Shown here in pieces: positions 28,352 to 37,783 of a DNA stretch of 64,000 bases. The stretch is taken from assembly GCF_001667185.1 (NCBI RefSeq), contig NZ_LZIC01000030.1, positions 62,001 to 126,000 of the forward strand. Direction: 5' to 3'. This DNA comes from Mycobacterium sp. 852002-50816_SCH5313054-b. GTDB lineage: Bacteria > Actinomycetota > Actinomycetes > Mycobacteriales > Mycobacteriaceae. The notes beneath the pieces are model-generated. The model saw only the letters and a program-made list of their open reading frames with translations, was not told the origin of the DNA and did not search any database. A program made the position numbers and the translations under genes. The stretch's first letter is position 1. Every line of letters starts with the position of its first letter.

Positions 28352-28835
28352 AACATCATCGTCGCAGCCACCTCCGACAAATCCGGGCCGCCCGATCAGC
28401 GCTGCCGAATTCACCGCCCACATTCGTGCGCCAGGTCTCGGTTTGACTCCGGATCAGTTGCGTGCCGGCTCCCGGTGAGGCGCCGCAGGCTCTAGGTTCG
28501 CCGGGCTGGTTCTATATGGCCGGCCAGCATCGCGGTCCAGTCCGCCACGAACTCCTCGTCTGGTGTATCTACCTGTGGGGGGTGGAAGACGATTCGGGTG
28601 GCGCGTTTTCCGAGTAAGGCAGTGACGCCCACGACGGCGATCCTTTTGGCGTCGTCCGGCCCGCTTTAGCTGGCGGCGTGCGCTGGCGCGAACGCCGGCC
28701 ATCCGCGGACGATTGACCGTCCGTCCCCTTGATGTTCGTTGGCCCGTAGCGCGACTCGACGAAGGGAGCTGGTGCGTGCGAAGGAAGGCTATCGGGCGAT
28801 GGCCATCGCCGATGATCTGTCCAAAGGGGCGCACA
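28352..28835. other. Gene-poor stretch with a possible regulator remnant
   Basis: This gap of 484 bases between the 13E12 gene and the DCC gene holds no intact gene. The only protein-like signal is the short leftward frame at 28492-28665, listed separately. The remainder shows no recognisable product, repeat or RNA gene. A possible ribosome binding site for the DCC gene, AAAGGGG, lies at its right end. Confidence 0.6.
28492..28665 (-). pseudogene. Possible C-terminal remnant of a TetR-type regulator
   Basis: A leftward frame of 57 codons between two stops has no obvious start but protein-like composition: DDAKRIAVVGVTALLG near the beginning and DEEFVADWTAMLAGHI near the end. This recalls the last helices of TetR-family ligand domains. 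No matching N-terminal half is found upstream. Likely a decayed fragment; the family guess is weak. Confidence 0.3.
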
Positions 28836-29240
28836 ATGAACAGCGTGGACGGCGTTCTCCTGTTCGATGGCAACTGCGGGATGTGCACGCGGGCGCGCAA
28901 CGGGCTGCTGCGGTTGAACAGGACCGGGCGATTGCGAACCGAGCCGATGCAAAAACCGGGTACCGCCGAACTGGTCGGCGTCTCGGCTGAGCGGTTGCTC
29001 GAATCCGTTTGGTGGCTGGACCGATCCGGCGCGGTCTTCGCCGGAGCGGAGGCCGTGAACGCGGCGCTGTCAGCTGCGTTGGGCACAAAGCTGCCACTAC
29101 GCGCGTACCACCTACCGGGAGTAGGCCTACTCCAAGAACGCGTGTACCGGTGGGTCGCCGCCCACCGGTATCGCTTCCGCGGAGTCACGCCCTTTTGCGA
29201 ATCCGAGCCAGGGCAGTGCCTTTCCCGTCAGACGCCCTGA
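28836..29240 (+). CDS. DCC-family thiol-disulfide oxidoreductase-like protein (DUF393)
   Basis: A 134-residue protein that begins with the family signature LLFDGNCGMCTRARN, containing the Asp and CxxC that name the family, and continues with AVNAALSAALG and YRWVAAHRYRF as usual. Members are small thioredoxin-like proteins of unclear role. ATG 28836 is preceded by AAAGGGG at good spacing. It stands alone, with a gene-poor stretch before it and a convergent reductase gene after it. Confidence 0.85.
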   Translation: MNSVDGVLLFDGNCGMCTRARNGLLRLNRTGRLRTEPMQKPGTAELVGVSAERLLESVWWLDRSGAVFAGAEAVNAALSAALGTKLPLRAYHLPGVGLLQERVYRWVAAHRYRFRGVTPFCESEPGQCLSRQTP

Positions 29241-29329
29241 ATGCGCATCGTCTGCGACTGGCCGCGGCGCGCCGAACGGACGCTGCGCCAGGTGGCCCCA
29301 ACACGCTGCACGAGGTGGACCACCACCTG

Positions 29330-30448
29330 CTATACATCCACCGCCAGCTCGCCTAGGCCGAACCGGTAGTGCGCGGGGTCAGCCGACGGGTCGTGCTCGC
29401 TTTGCCACACGGCCGACTCGGCCGAATACCGGGGTCGCGCCGGCCGAGGATGCTGCTGGCGCCTGTCGAAGCGGTCGAGCCGGTGCGCCGGCACCAGCCC
29501 CGTCAGCATGAGGTTTCCGATCTCTCGCAACGTCTTTGCCGCTGTGCGACGGGTGTCCGCCGCTTTGACGTAGCGTCGCGCGATGGTGAGAAAATCTTCG
29601 GGTTCGACCCCGGCGACATCACGCACATGGGTGGTCGGTCCGCCCACCTCCCAGCTTCCCAGGGCGGTCTCTGGCAGGTAATGGCGCAAACCGGATTCGA
29701 AGTACATGTCGGCTCCGAGTCGCTTGGCGTTCAGGCGCACCGCTCGCATGAACATCCACGGAGGAATTTCCATGAGCCGGACCCGACGGCCCAACGCCTC
29801 GCTCACCGCGTCGGCAATGTCCGCACCAGACAACAGCTTTGGCCCGGTTGGGCGGTAGGCCCGACCGTCGTGGCGGTGCGGGTCGAGCAACGCGCCCACC
29901 GCGACCCGGGCGATATCCTCGTTGGACGGGGGCGCGTTGAGTCGTCCCCCGGTCCTCGGCGTCGGCAACACCCCGAGTTGGGCGGCAACCGGCAGCACCT
30001 GGAAGTAGTTGTCCGCGAAGAATCCGGGATCCACCGCGACGTGGGCGGTATCCGGCAGCAACTGAAACAGCTTGTCGGACAACCAGTGCTGGCGGGTCAT
30101 CAGGGCCGGATGCTCGGGGCTGGCCAGCCACTGGCCGAGCGCGACCACCGCCTCCACGCCCGCGCGGCGCGCGGCCACGGCAAAGGCGACCGCACTGTCG
30201 AGGGCGTGCGGGTGGTACGGGGGGTTGAAGAACAATCGATCCACGCCGTCGACCGCGGCACGAACCTGTTGAATGTCAAGCATATCCGCCACAACGACCT
30301 CGGCCCCCGAAGCCCGCAACCGGGCGCTGCGCTCGTCGTCGCGACGTACCAATGCCCTAGTAGCCACGCCTTTTTCCAGTAATTGGGCCGCCACCGCGGC
30401 GCCAATCCTTCCCGTCGCGCCGGTGACCAGCACACGTGTGTTTGTCAT
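29330..30448 (-). CDS. NmrA-like NAD(P)-binding protein
   Basis: A 372-residue atypical SDR. The N-terminus carries the NmrA/quinone-reductase-2-like cofactor motif TGATGRIGAAVAAQL, followed by ADMLDIQQVRAAVDGVD. There is no YxxxK motif. The last 80 residues (from about 290) form an extra segment rich in Arg and Pro. The start at 30448 lies 110 bases from the divergent TetR start at 30558, so it is probably the target of that regulator. A substrate cannot be assigned. Confidence 0.82.
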   Translation of the reverse strand: MTNTRVLVTGATGRIGAAVAAQLLEKGVATRALVRRDDERSARLRASGAEVVVADMLDIQQVRAAVDGVDRLFFNPPYHPHALDSAVAFAVAARRAGVEAVVALGQWLASPEHPALMTRQHWLSDKLFQLLPDTAHVAVDPGFFADNYFQVLPVAAQLGVLPTPRTGGRLNAPPSNEDIARVAVGALLDPHRHDGRAYRPTGPKLLSGADIADAVSEALGRRVRLMEIPPWMFMRAVRLNAKRLGADMYFESGLRHYLPETALGSWEVGGPTTHVRDVAGVEPEDFLTIARRYVKAADTRRTAAKTLREIGNLMLTGLVPAHRLDRFDRRQQHPRPARPRYSAESAVWQSEHDPSADPAHYRFGLGELAVDV

Positions 30449-30476
30449 TGGAGTTCCTTCCCGTCGGATACGACAA

Positions 30477-30530
30477 TGTGACCAATGGTTACATCGGCAG
30501 TATGCGGTCGATATGTGACCGTTGTCAACA
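30477..30530. promoter_or_regulatory. Candidate TetR operators between NmrA-like and TetR genes
   Basis: TGTGACCAATGGTTACA at 30477-30493 is a near-perfect inverted repeat (one mismatch between 7-base arms). TGTGACC recurs at 30514-30520 and is followed by GTTGTCAACA. The two copies are 37 bases apart in the divergent promoter region, as expected for tandem operators of the adjacent TetR. Confidence 0.55.
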
Positions 30531-30557
30531 TCCCGGACGGCGTGAGATCGTGATGGC

Positions 30558-31181
30558 ATGAGTTCCGCCGGCCCCCCTGCCAAAAAGGGCTACCACCACG
30601 GCGCATTGCGCTCGGCCCTGATCGAGGCCAGCATCGCCCTGGCCCGCGAGGGCGGACCCGATCGGGTGATCCTGCGTGAGGCGGCCCGGGCCGCCGGAGT
30701 GTCGCACTCGGCCGCCTACCGCCACTTCGCCGACCGCGAGGAGCTGCTGGCCGAGGTGTCCAGCTATGCCCGCAGCGAGCTCGCCGCGCAAATGCGCCGA
30801 CGCGTCAATCGCACCAACGACCCTCGCAAGAGGCTGCGCGCGGTGGGCACCGCGTATATCGACTTCGCGATTTCCGAGCCGGGACTGTTTCGCACCGCGT
30901 TCACCTCGCATCCCGCGACCTCCCCCGACGTAGCGAGTGACCGAGCGACGACGGGCCCGGACCCTTTCGAGGTCCTCGGTCAGGTGCTCGACGAAGCGCA
31001 AACCGCCGGTCTGCTGGATGCGCGCCACAGGCCGGGGGCTGAGGTGGCCGCCTGGTCGGCGGTGCACGGCCTGGCTTGCCTGCTACTGGATGGACCGCTG
31101 CCCGGGAGCCCCGCGGCCGTCAGGTTCGCGCGGGCCCAGGTGTTCGACCTCATCGAGCGGGGCCTGCTGAACGACATGTAA
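30558..31181 (+). CDS. TetR-family transcriptional regulator
   Basis: A 207-residue regulator beginning YHHGALRSALIEASIALA, with the helix-turn-helix LREAARAAGVSHSAAYRHFADREEL at about residues 36-60. The C-terminal domain (FAISEPGLFRTAF, then LACLLLDGPLPG) is of the TetR_C_13/WHG type. Divergent from the NmrA-like gene, which it probably controls. Confidence 0.9.
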   Translation: MSSAGPPAKKGYHHGALRSALIEASIALAREGGPDRVILREAARAAGVSHSAAYRHFADREELLAEVSSYARSELAAQMRRRVNRTNDPRKRLRAVGTAYIDFAISEPGLFRTAFTSHPATSPDVASDRATTGPDPFEVLGQVLDEAQTAGLLDARHRPGAEVAAWSAVHGLACLLLDGPLPGSPAAVRFARAQVFDLIERGLLNDM

Positions 31182-31285
31182 ACGGTCCGCCGCCAGGGCG
31201 GTGACCATTGGCGGCACGCATCTCGGCATGGTGGAGTGGGTATCGCACCAAGTAGCCGCCCACCGCCGCGAGAGTGAGGTCCACC

Positions 31286-32023
31286 GTGCTGGGTCTGCCA
31301 GAGAAGGTCCACGCCTGTCTGTTCGACCTCGACGGTGTGCTCACCGACACCGCGAGCGTGCACACCAAGGCCTGGAAGGCCATGTTCGACGCCTACCTGT
31401 CCGAACGGGCCGAGCGAACCGGCGAAAAGTTCGTCCCGTTCGACCCGGCAGCCGACTACCGCGAGTACGTCGACGGCAAGAAGCGCGAGGACGGGGTCCG
31501 CTCGTTTCTGGACAGCCGGGGCATCGAGCTGCCCGACGGCGACCCGGACGACCCGGGCGACGCCGAGACGATCTACGGCCTGGGCAACCGCAAGAACGAC
31601 ATGTTCCAGAAGGTGCTGCACGACGACGGCGTCGAGGTCTTCGAGGGGTCGCGGCGCTACTTGGAGGCGGTGTCGGCCGCGGGCCTGGGGATTGCCGTGG
31701 TGTCCTCGAGCGCCAACACCCGCGACGTCCTCGAGATCACCGGTCTGGACCGGTTCGTCCAGCAGCGGGTGGACGGCGTCACGCTGCGCGAGGAGCACAT
31801 CGCCGGCAAGCCGGCCCCGGACTCCTACCTGCGCGGGGCCGAGCTGCTAGGCGTCGGCGCCGACGCCGCGGCCGTATTCGAGGACGCGTTGTCGGGCGTG
31901 CAGGCCGGCCGTGCCGGTAACTTCGGCTACGTGGTGGGCGTCGACCGACTTGGCCAGGCCGACGACTTGCGCCGCAACGGCGCCGACGTCGTGGTCACCG
32001 ATCTCGCCGACCTGCTGTCATGA
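31286..32023 (+). CDS. Beta-phosphoglucomutase-type HAD phosphatase (Rv3400-like)
   Basis: A 245-residue HAD-superfamily protein with the nucleophile motif [17 protein letters not shown] as motif II, the Lys in AGKPAPD and [11 protein letters not shown] as motif IV, as in beta-phosphoglucomutases. It ends in an ATGA overlap with a GH65 phosphorylase, which releases beta-glucose 1-phosphate, so the mutase would turn that into glucose 6-phosphate. GTG 31286 was preferred over GTG 31274 because AGTGAGG lies six bases in front. The order matches Rv3400-Rv3401. Confidence 0.9.
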   Translation: MLGLPEKVHACLFDLDGVLTDTASVHTKAWKAMFDAYLSERAERTGEKFVPFDPAADYREYVDGKKREDGVRSFLDSRGIELPDGDPDDPGDAETIYGLGNRKNDMFQKVLHDDGVEVFEGSRRYLEAVSAAGLGIAVVSSSANTRDVLEITGLDRFVQQRVDGVTLREEHIAGKPAPDSYLRGAELLGVGADAAAVFEDALSGVQAGRAGNFGYVVGVDRLGQADDLRRNGADVVVTDLADLLS

Positions 32024-34386
32024 TCACCGAAGAGGCGTTCCCGGTCGAGCCGTGGCAGGTCCGCGAGACCCGGCTCGACCTGAACCTGCTGGCGCAGTCG
32101 GAATCGCTGTTCGCGCTGGCCAACGGGCACATCGGGCTGCGCGGCAACCTCGACGAGGGCGAGCCGCACGGCCTGCCGGGCACCTACCTGAACTCCTTCT
32201 ACGAGATGCGGCCGCTGCCGTACGCCGAGGCCGGCTTCGGCTATCCCGAGGCGGGCCAGACGATCGTCGACGTCACCAACGGCAAGATCATCCGGTTGCT
32301 GGTCGAAGACGAGCCGTTCGACGTCCGCTATGGCGAATTGCTCTCCCACGAGCGGGTGCTCGACCTGCGCGCCGGGACCATGACCCGCCGCGCCGACTGG
32401 CGCTCGCCCAATGGCAAGCAGGTCAGGGTCGTGTCCACCCGGCTGGTCTCGCTGGCCCAGCGCGGCGTCGCCGCCATCGAGTACGTGGTGGAGGCGGTCG
32501 ACGAATTCGTCCGCGTGACCGTGCAGTCCGAACTGGTCACCAACGAGGACCAGCCGGAGACCTCCGACGACCCCCGGGTCTCGGCGATCCTGGAGAATCC
32601 GCTGGAGGCCGTCGACCACGAAAGCACCGAGACCGGGGCGCTTCTCATGCACCGGACCCGGGCCAGCGCCCTGATGATGTCGGCCGCGATGGATCACGAG
32701 ATCGACGTCCCCGGGCGCGTCGAGTTCAGCACCGACGCCCGCCCGGATCTGGCCCGGACCACGGTCATCTGCGGGCTGCGTGCGGGCCAGAAGCTGCGCG
32801 TCGTCAAGTATCTGGCGTACGGCTGGTCGAGCATGCGCTCGCGCCCCGCGCTGCGCGACCAGGCCGCCGCGGCGATCCACAGCGCCCGCTACACCGGCTG
32901 GCAGGGCCTGCTGGACGCGCAGCGCGCCTACCTCGACGACTTCTGGGAGAACGCGGACGTCGAGGTCGAGGGCGACCCCGAATCCCAGCAGGCCGTCCGG
33001 TTCGGGATGTTCCACCTGTTGCAGGCCAGCGCCCGCGCCGAACGCCGCGCCATCGCCGCCAAGGGGCTCACCGGAACCGGCTACGACGGCCACGCCTTCT
33101 GGGACACCGAGGCCTACGTGTTGCCGGTGCTGACCTACACCGCGCCGCACACCGTCGCCGACGCGCTGCGCTGGCGGGCGTCGACGCTGGAACTGGCCAA
33201 GGAGCGCGCCGCCGAACTCGGCCTGGAGGGTGCCAGCTTCCCGTGGCGCACCATCCGCGGGCAGGAGTGCTCGGCGTACTGGCCGGCCGGCACGGCCGCC
33301 TGGCACATCAACGCCGACATCGCGATGGCCTTCGAGCGGTACCGCATTGTCACCGGCGACCACGACCTGGAGCGCGACTGCGGCCTCAAGGTGCTCGTCG
33401 AGACCGCCCGGCTGTGGATGTCGCTCGGGCACCACGACCGGCACGGCGTCTGGCACCTCGACGGGGTCACCGGACCCGACGAGTACACGGCGATCGTGCG
33501 CGACAACGTCTTCACGAACCTGATGGCCGCGCACAACCTGGTCACGGCCGCCGATGCCTGCAACCGCCACCCCGACGAGGCGACGGCGCTGGATGTCACC
33601 ACCGAGGAAACGGCCGCCTGGCGCGACGCGGCCGACGCCGTCAACATCCCCTACGACGCCGAGCTGGGCGTCCATCAGCAGTGCGAGGGGTTCACCACCT
33701 TCGCCGAGTGGGACTTCGAAAAGAACAACACCTATCCCCTGCTGATGCACGAGGCCTACGTGCGCCTCTACCCCGCCCAGGTGATCAAGCAGGCCGACCT
33801 CGTGCTGGCGATGCAATGGCAGAGCCACGCGTTCACGCCGGAACAGAAGGCGCGCAACGTCGACTACTACGAGCGGCGCATGGTGCGCGACTCCTCGCTG
33901 TCGGCCTGCACCCAGGCGGTGCTGTGCGCCGAGGTCGGGCATCTGGAGCTGGCCCACGACTACGCGTATGAGGCCGGGCTGATCGACCTGCGCGACCTGC
34001 ACCACAACACCCGCGACGGATTGCACATGGCCTCGCTGGCCGGGGCCTGGATGACGCTGGTCGTGGGGTTCGGCGGCCTGCGCGACGACGAGGGCATCCT
34101 GTCGCTGGATCCCCAGCTGCCCGACGGCATTTCACGACTCCGGTTCCGGCTGCGGTGGCGCGACTTCCGGCTCACGGTCGACGTCAACCACTCCGACGTC
34201 ACCTACGCGGTGCAGGACGGCCCCGAGCACGAGCTGACCATGCGGCACGCCGGCGAACAACTCACGCTGAACACCGATGCGCCGACGACCGTCGCCGTGC
34301 GCGTCCGCAAACCCCTGCTGCCGACGCCGCAGCAGCCGCCGGGCCGCGAGCCGATGCACCGGCGCGCCCTGGCCCGCACTCAGTGA
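32020..34386 (+). CDS. Glycoside hydrolase family 65 disaccharide phosphorylase (Rv3401-like)
   Basis: A 788-residue GH65 protein. The N-terminal beta-sandwich ([18 protein letters not shown]) leads into an (alpha/alpha)6 catalytic barrel with [13 protein letters not shown] and the catalytic acid Glu in [13 protein letters not shown]65 enzymes phosphorolyse maltose, trehalose or kojibiose; which one is used here is not certain. The preceding beta-phosphoglucomutase-type gene, overlapping by four bases, supports release of beta-glucose 1-phosphate. The 3' end overlaps the convergent TetR gene by seven bases. Confidence 0.92.
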   Translation: MITEEAFPVEPWQVRETRLDLNLLAQSESLFALANGHIGLRGNLDEGEPHGLPGTYLNSFYEMRPLPYAEAGFGYPEAGQTIVDVTNGKIIRLLVEDEPFDVRYGELLSHERVLDLRAGTMTRRADWRSPNGKQVRVVSTRLVSLAQRGVAAIEYVVEAVDEFVRVTVQSELVTNEDQPETSDDPRVSAILENPLEAVDHESTETGALLMHRTRASALMMSAAMDHEIDVPGRVEFSTDARPDLARTTVICGLRAGQKLRVVKYLAYGWSSMRSRPALRDQAAAAIHSARYTGWQGLLDAQRAYLDDFWENADVEVEGDPESQQAVRFGMFHLLQASARAERRAIAAKGLTGTGYDGHAFWDTEAYVLPVLTYTAPHTVADALRWRASTLELAKERAAELGLEGASFPWRTIRGQECSAYWPAGTAAWHINADIAMAFERYRIVTGDHDLERDCGLKVLVETARLWMSLGHHDRHGVWHLDGVTGPDEYTAIVRDNVFTNLMAAHNLVTAADACNRHPDEATALDVTTEETAAWRDAADAVNIPYDAELGVHQQCEGFTTFAEWDFEKNNTYPLLMHEAYVRLYPAQVIKQADLVLAMQWQSHAFTPEQKARNVDYYERRMVRDSSLSACTQAVLCAEVGHLELAHDYAYEAGLIDLRDLHHNTRDGLHMASLAGAWMTLVVGFGGLRDDEGILSLDPQLPDGISRLRFRLRWRDFRLTVDVNHSDVTYAVQDGPEHELTMRHAGEQLTLNTDAPTTVAVRVRKPLLPTPQQPPGREPMHRRALARTQ

Positions 34387-34958
34387 GGCTGGAGTACCCG
34401 AGAGATTTCGGTGCCGATCGCCTGACGCAGCTCGGCGTCCGGTAGGTCATCGATGCCGACCGCCGAGCGTAAAAAAGGGGCGAACAGCCGCCAACCAAAC
34501 TGCAGCGCAAAGGCATTCGCCACGGCCAGACGCGCGCTGAGGTCTCCGTCAGGGCCGGGCCCGTGCATCGGGCGGATGTCGTCGTACATCTGCGAGGCGC
34601 CCGGGAACCGGGACTGCAACTTTCCCGCCGGGTAGCCGTCGAGCAGCGTGCGTGCCATGACGCGCAAATGCCGGTCCAGCGCCCGCTCCGCCTCCTCGGG
34701 GGTCGGGTCGCTCTGCAGCAACGCGGTCGTGGTTGCGCCCAGGTGGTCGAGCACGGCGCCGACGAGCTGATCCTTGGTGCCGAAGTGCCGGAACACCAAC
34801 CCGTGGTTGACCTTTGACCGGGCGGCGATGTCGCGGATCGACGTCGCCGCCGGGCCCCGCTCGGCGAACAGCTCGGTGGCGGCCTGCAGGATCGCGGCCC
34901 CGACCTCTTCGCGCCCGGTGGGATTTTTTCGGCCGGCCCTTGCCGAAGTTGTAGTCAT
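34380..34958 (-). CDS. TetR-family regulator (Rv3405c-like)
   Basis: A 192-residue TetR protein with helix-turn-helix TSIRDIAARSKVNHGLVFRHF at about residues 39-60. Divergent from the alkylsulfatase dioxygenase gene as in M. tuberculosis, where Rv3405c has been described as controlling Rv3406. One of two palindromes in the shared promoter covers its own start codon, which implies tight self-repression. Confidence 0.93.
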   Translation of the reverse strand: MTTTSARAGRKNPTGREEVGAAILQAATELFAERGPAATSIRDIAARSKVNHGLVFRHFGTKDQLVGAVLDHLGATTTALLQSDPTPEEAERALDRHLRVMARTLLDGYPAGKLQSRFPGASQMYDDIRPMHGPGPDGDLSARLAVANAFALQFGWRLFAPFLRSAVGIDDLPDAELRQAIGTEISRVLQPH

Positions 34959-34967
34959 ATGACTACA
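34950..34967. promoter_or_regulatory. TetR operator 1 over the regulator start codon
   Basis: TGTAGTCATATGACTACA is a perfect 18-base palindrome. The regulator's ATG (34956-34958, reverse strand) lies in its centre, so bound repressor would cover the translation start region of its own gene. Confidence 0.85.
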
Positions 34968-34975
34968 CTAACCCA

Positions 34976-34993
34976 TGTAGTCAGTTGACTACA
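34976..34993. promoter_or_regulatory. TetR operator 2 upstream of the dioxygenase gene
   Basis: TGTAGTCAGTTGACTACA has the same 8-base arms as operator 1 around GT. Its centre is 26 bases from that of operator 1 and 43 bases before the dioxygenase start, suited to repression of the divergent gene. Confidence 0.85.
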
Positions 34994-35027
34994 CACGATC
35001 TGCGCAAAAGGCAAAAGGACGAAAGAA

Positions 35028-35936
35028 ATGACCCACTCCATCACCGTCACCAAGCTGGGCAGCCGGATCGGCGCCCGAGTCGACGGCGTGCGCCTGGGCG
35101 GTGACCTCGACCTGGCCAGCGTCGACGAGATCCGCGGGGCGCTGCTGGCCCACAAGGTGATCTTCTTTCGCGGGCAGGACCACCTCGACGACGAAGGGCA
35201 GCTCGCGTTCGCGCGGCTGCTGGGCACCCCGATCGGGCACCCCGCGGCCAAGTTCCTCGCCGCCAAGAACGCGCCGATCATCACGCCCATCAACTCCGAG
35301 TACGGCAAGGCGACGCGCTGGCACACCGACGTCACGTTCGCCGCGAACTACCCCGCGGCCTCGATCCTGCGCGCGGTGACGCTGCCGAGTTACGGGGGCT
35401 CGACGCTGTGGGCCTCGACCGCGGCGGCCTACGACCACCTGCCCGAGCCGCTGAAGTGGCTCGTCGACAACCTGTGGGCGCTGCATACCAACCGCCATGA
35501 CTACATCACCGAAGAGGCCTTGACCGACGTGCAGCGGGCCTTCCGGCAGGCGTTCGACAAGCCGGACTTCCAGACCGAGCATCCCGTGGTTCGGGTGCAC
35601 CCGGAGACCGGCGAGCGGACGCTGGTGCTGGGTGATTTCGTGCGCGGGTTCGTCGGAATGGACAGCTACGAATCGAGCGTCCTGCTCGAGCTGCTGCAAC
35701 GCCGAATCACCCTGCCCGAGAACACTATTCGCTGGAGCTGGGGCTATGGCGACGTCGCCATCTGGGACAACCGGGCGACGCAGCACCGCGCGATCGACGA
35801 CTACGACGGCCAGCATCGGCTGATGCACCGGGTCACGCTGATGGGCGACGTGCCCGTCAACGTGCACGGGCAACGCAGCCGGGTCGTCAGCGGCGCCCCG
35901 CTGGACGTGAGCAGCCCGGAGGAGATCGCGAGCTGA
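35028..35936 (+). CDS. TauD-family Fe(II)/2-oxoglutarate alkylsulfatase dioxygenase (Rv3406-like)
   Basis: A 302-residue member of the taurine dioxygenase family. The iron triad is visible as HTD in RWHTDVTF and the distal His in [10 protein letters not shown], with the 2-oxoglutarate Arg in [16 protein letters not shown] near residue 45 is typical of TauD. The M. tuberculosis orthologue is reported to cleave alkyl sulfates. Ribosome binding site AAAGGACGAAAGAA. Expression is probably controlled by the two TetR operators just upstream. Confidence 0.93.
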   Translation: MTHSITVTKLGSRIGARVDGVRLGGDLDLASVDEIRGALLAHKVIFFRGQDHLDDEGQLAFARLLGTPIGHPAAKFLAAKNAPIITPINSEYGKATRWHTDVTFAANYPAASILRAVTLPSYGGSTLWASTAAAYDHLPEPLKWLVDNLWALHTNRHDYITEEALTDVQRAFRQAFDKPDFQTEHPVVRVHPETGERTLVLGDFVRGFVGMDSYESSVLLELLQRRITLPENTIRWSWGYGDVAIWDNRATQHRAIDDYDGQHRLMHRVTLMGDVPVNVHGQRSRVVSGAPLDVSSPEEIAS

Positions 35937-35945
35937 CGCGAGCTG

Positions 35946-35991
35946 ATGGTGACGACCCGCAGCGCCCGGCTACGCCGCGCTCGCGATCGTC
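35946..35991. repeat. Single dispersed copy of the 55-bp repeat core
   Basis: These 46 bases match the core of the tandem repeat at 41112 at 41 of 46 positions, starting ATGGTGACGACCCGC and ending GCGATCGTC. The copy lies between the convergent ends of the alkylsulfatase and choD genes, the same kind of site as the tandem array. Confidence 0.75.
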
Positions 35992-35997
35992 AAGGGA

Positions 35998-37734
35998 TCA
36001 GCCCGCGGTACTGACCGGGTCGATCGGTAGCCAGCGCAGCGCGCCGGGAGCATGCGCCGGCACCACGGGGTGCTCGGGCGGGATCGGGGACAGCCTGCGG
36101 TAGGTATCGCCCTGCAGCGGCCGCAGGTCCTGCTCGCCCTTGTTCGGCCACATGGAGGCGGCCCGCTCGGCCTGCGCGGTGATCGACAGCGACGGGTTGA
36201 CGCCCAGGTTCGCCGAGATCGCCGCGCCGTCCACCACGAACAGCGTCGGATAGCCGTAAACCCGGTGATACGGGTCGATGACGCCGTGTTCGGGGCTGTC
36301 GCCGATCACCGCGCCGCCCAGGAAGTGCGCCGTCAGCGGGATGTTGAACAGCTCGCCCCAGGTGCCGCCGGCGACGCCGTCGATCTTGGCGGCGATGCGG
36401 CGGGTGACCTCGTTGCCGACCGGGATCCACGACGGGTTGGGCTCGCCGTGCCCCTGCTTGCTGGAGTACCAGCGGATGCCGAGCTTGCCGCGCTTGGTGA
36501 ACGTGGTGATCGAGTTGTCCAGGTGCTGCATCACCAGCGCGATCACCGTGCGCTCGCTCCACTGGCGGACGTTGATCATCCGCAGGATGCCGCGCGGGTC
36601 CTCGCGGCCCTGCTCCAGCAACTGCTTCCAGCGCGGCAGGTCGGTGCCCCCCGGACCCTCGCCGTCGGTCATCAGCGTCTGCAGCAGCCCCATCGCGTTG
36701 GAGCCCTTGCCGTAGCGGACGGGCTCGACGTGGGTGTCCGACGTCGGGTGGATCGACGACGTGATCGCCACGCCGTGCGTCAGGTCCAGCTCGGGCCGCA
36801 CCTCGAGCGTCGCTGCACCGACGATGGACTCGGAGTTGGTCCGGGTCAGGACGCCCAGGCGCTTCGACAGGCGGGGCAGCTTGCCCTTGTCGCGCATGTT
36901 GAACAGCAGGTGCTGCGTTCCCCAGGTGCCCGCGGCCAGGATCACGTTTTCGGCGGTGTAGGTGCGCCGGTCGCGGCGCAGCCAGCTTCCGGTGCGCACC
37001 GTGTGCACCTCCCACAGCCCGTCGGGGCGCTGCTCGAAGTTTTTCACCGTCGTCATCGGAATCACTTCTGCGCCATGGGATTCCGCGAGGCCGAGGTAGT
37101 TCTTCACCAAAGTGTTCTTGGCGCCGTAGCGGCAGCCGGTCATGCAGCAGCCGCATTCCAGGCAGCCGGTGCGGTCGGGCCCGGCGCCGCCGAAGTACGG
37201 GTCTGGCACGGTCTTGCCGGGCGCCTTGGTGCCGTCCGGGCCGAAGAACACCCCGACCGGCGTGGGCACCCAGGTGTCCCCGCAGCCCATGTCGTCGGCG
37301 ACTTCCTTGACGAGGCGGTCGGCGTCGGTGAACGTGGGGTTCTCGACCACGCCCAGCATCCGTTGCGCCTGCTCGTAGTGCGGCATCAGCTCGTCACGCC
37401 AGTCGGTGATGTGCTTCCACTGCGGGTCGTTGAAGAACGGCTCCGGCGGCACGTACAAGGTGTTGGCGTAGTTGAGCGAGCCGCCGCCCACGCCCGCGCC
37501 GGCCAGGATCATCACGTTGCGCAGCGGGTGGATCCGCTGGATGCCGTAGCAACCGAGCTTGGGCGCCCACAAAAACTTGCGCAGGTCCCACGAAGTCTCG
37601 GCGAACTCCTGGTCGGAGAAGCGGCGGCCGGCCTCCACGACCCCCACCCGGTAGCCCTTTTCCGTCAGCCGCAGCGCGCTGACGCTGCCCCCGAATCCCG
37701 AACCGATGATCAGGACGTCGTAATCCGGCTTCAT
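35998..37734 (-). CDS. choD: Cholesterol oxidase ChoD (GMC oxidoreductase)
   Basis: A 578-residue FAD-dependent oxidoreductase, the same length as Rv3409c. The FAD motif is DYDVLIIGSGFGGSVSAL at the N-terminus, GAGVGGGSLNYAN follows near residue 80, and SLSITAQAERAA lies near the C-terminus. A Cys-rich stretch near residue 195 (CLECGCCMTGC) resembles a ferredoxin-type cluster site and is unusual for GMC enzymes. Annotation as cholesterol oxidase is traditional; its true substrate is debated. It sits just downstream of guaB3 on the same strand. Confidence 0.88.
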   Translation of the reverse strand: MKPDYDVLIIGSGFGGSVSALRLTEKGYRVGVVEAGRRFSDQEFAETSWDLRKFLWAPKLGCYGIQRIHPLRNVMILAGAGVGGGSLNYANTLYVPPEPFFNDPQWKHITDWRDELMPHYEQAQRMLGVVENPTFTDADRLVKEVADDMGCGDTWVPTPVGVFFGPDGTKAPGKTVPDPYFGGAGPDRTGCLECGCCMTGCRYGAKNTLVKNYLGLAESHGAEVIPMTTVKNFEQRPDGLWEVHTVRTGSWLRRDRRTYTAENVILAAGTWGTQHLLFNMRDKGKLPRLSKRLGVLTRTNSESIVGAATLEVRPELDLTHGVAITSSIHPTSDTHVEPVRYGKGSNAMGLLQTLMTDGEGPGGTDLPRWKQLLEQGREDPRGILRMINVRQWSERTVIALVMQHLDNSITTFTKRGKLGIRWYSSKQGHGEPNPSWIPVGNEVTRRIAAKIDGVAGGTWGELFNIPLTAHFLGGAVIGDSPEHGVIDPYHRVYGYPTLFVVDGAAISANLGVNPSLSITAQAERAASMWPNKGEQDLRPLQGDTYRRLSPIPPEHPVVPAHAPGALRWLPIDPVSTAG

Positions 37735-37783
37735 GGCACCAGTATGGCCGTACCCGCCGGTAATAAACCAGCAAGGCCTGCGC

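Noticed and set aside
28713..28835. Longer start for the DCC protein
   Set aside because: The family signature begins right after ATG 28836, which also has AAAGGGG at good spacing; the upstream text is not conserved in type.
31927..34026. Leftward open frame of 699 codons opposite the GH65 phosphorylase
   Set aside because: No motif or start context; complementary to a well-supported enzyme gene with the GH65 catalytic segment.
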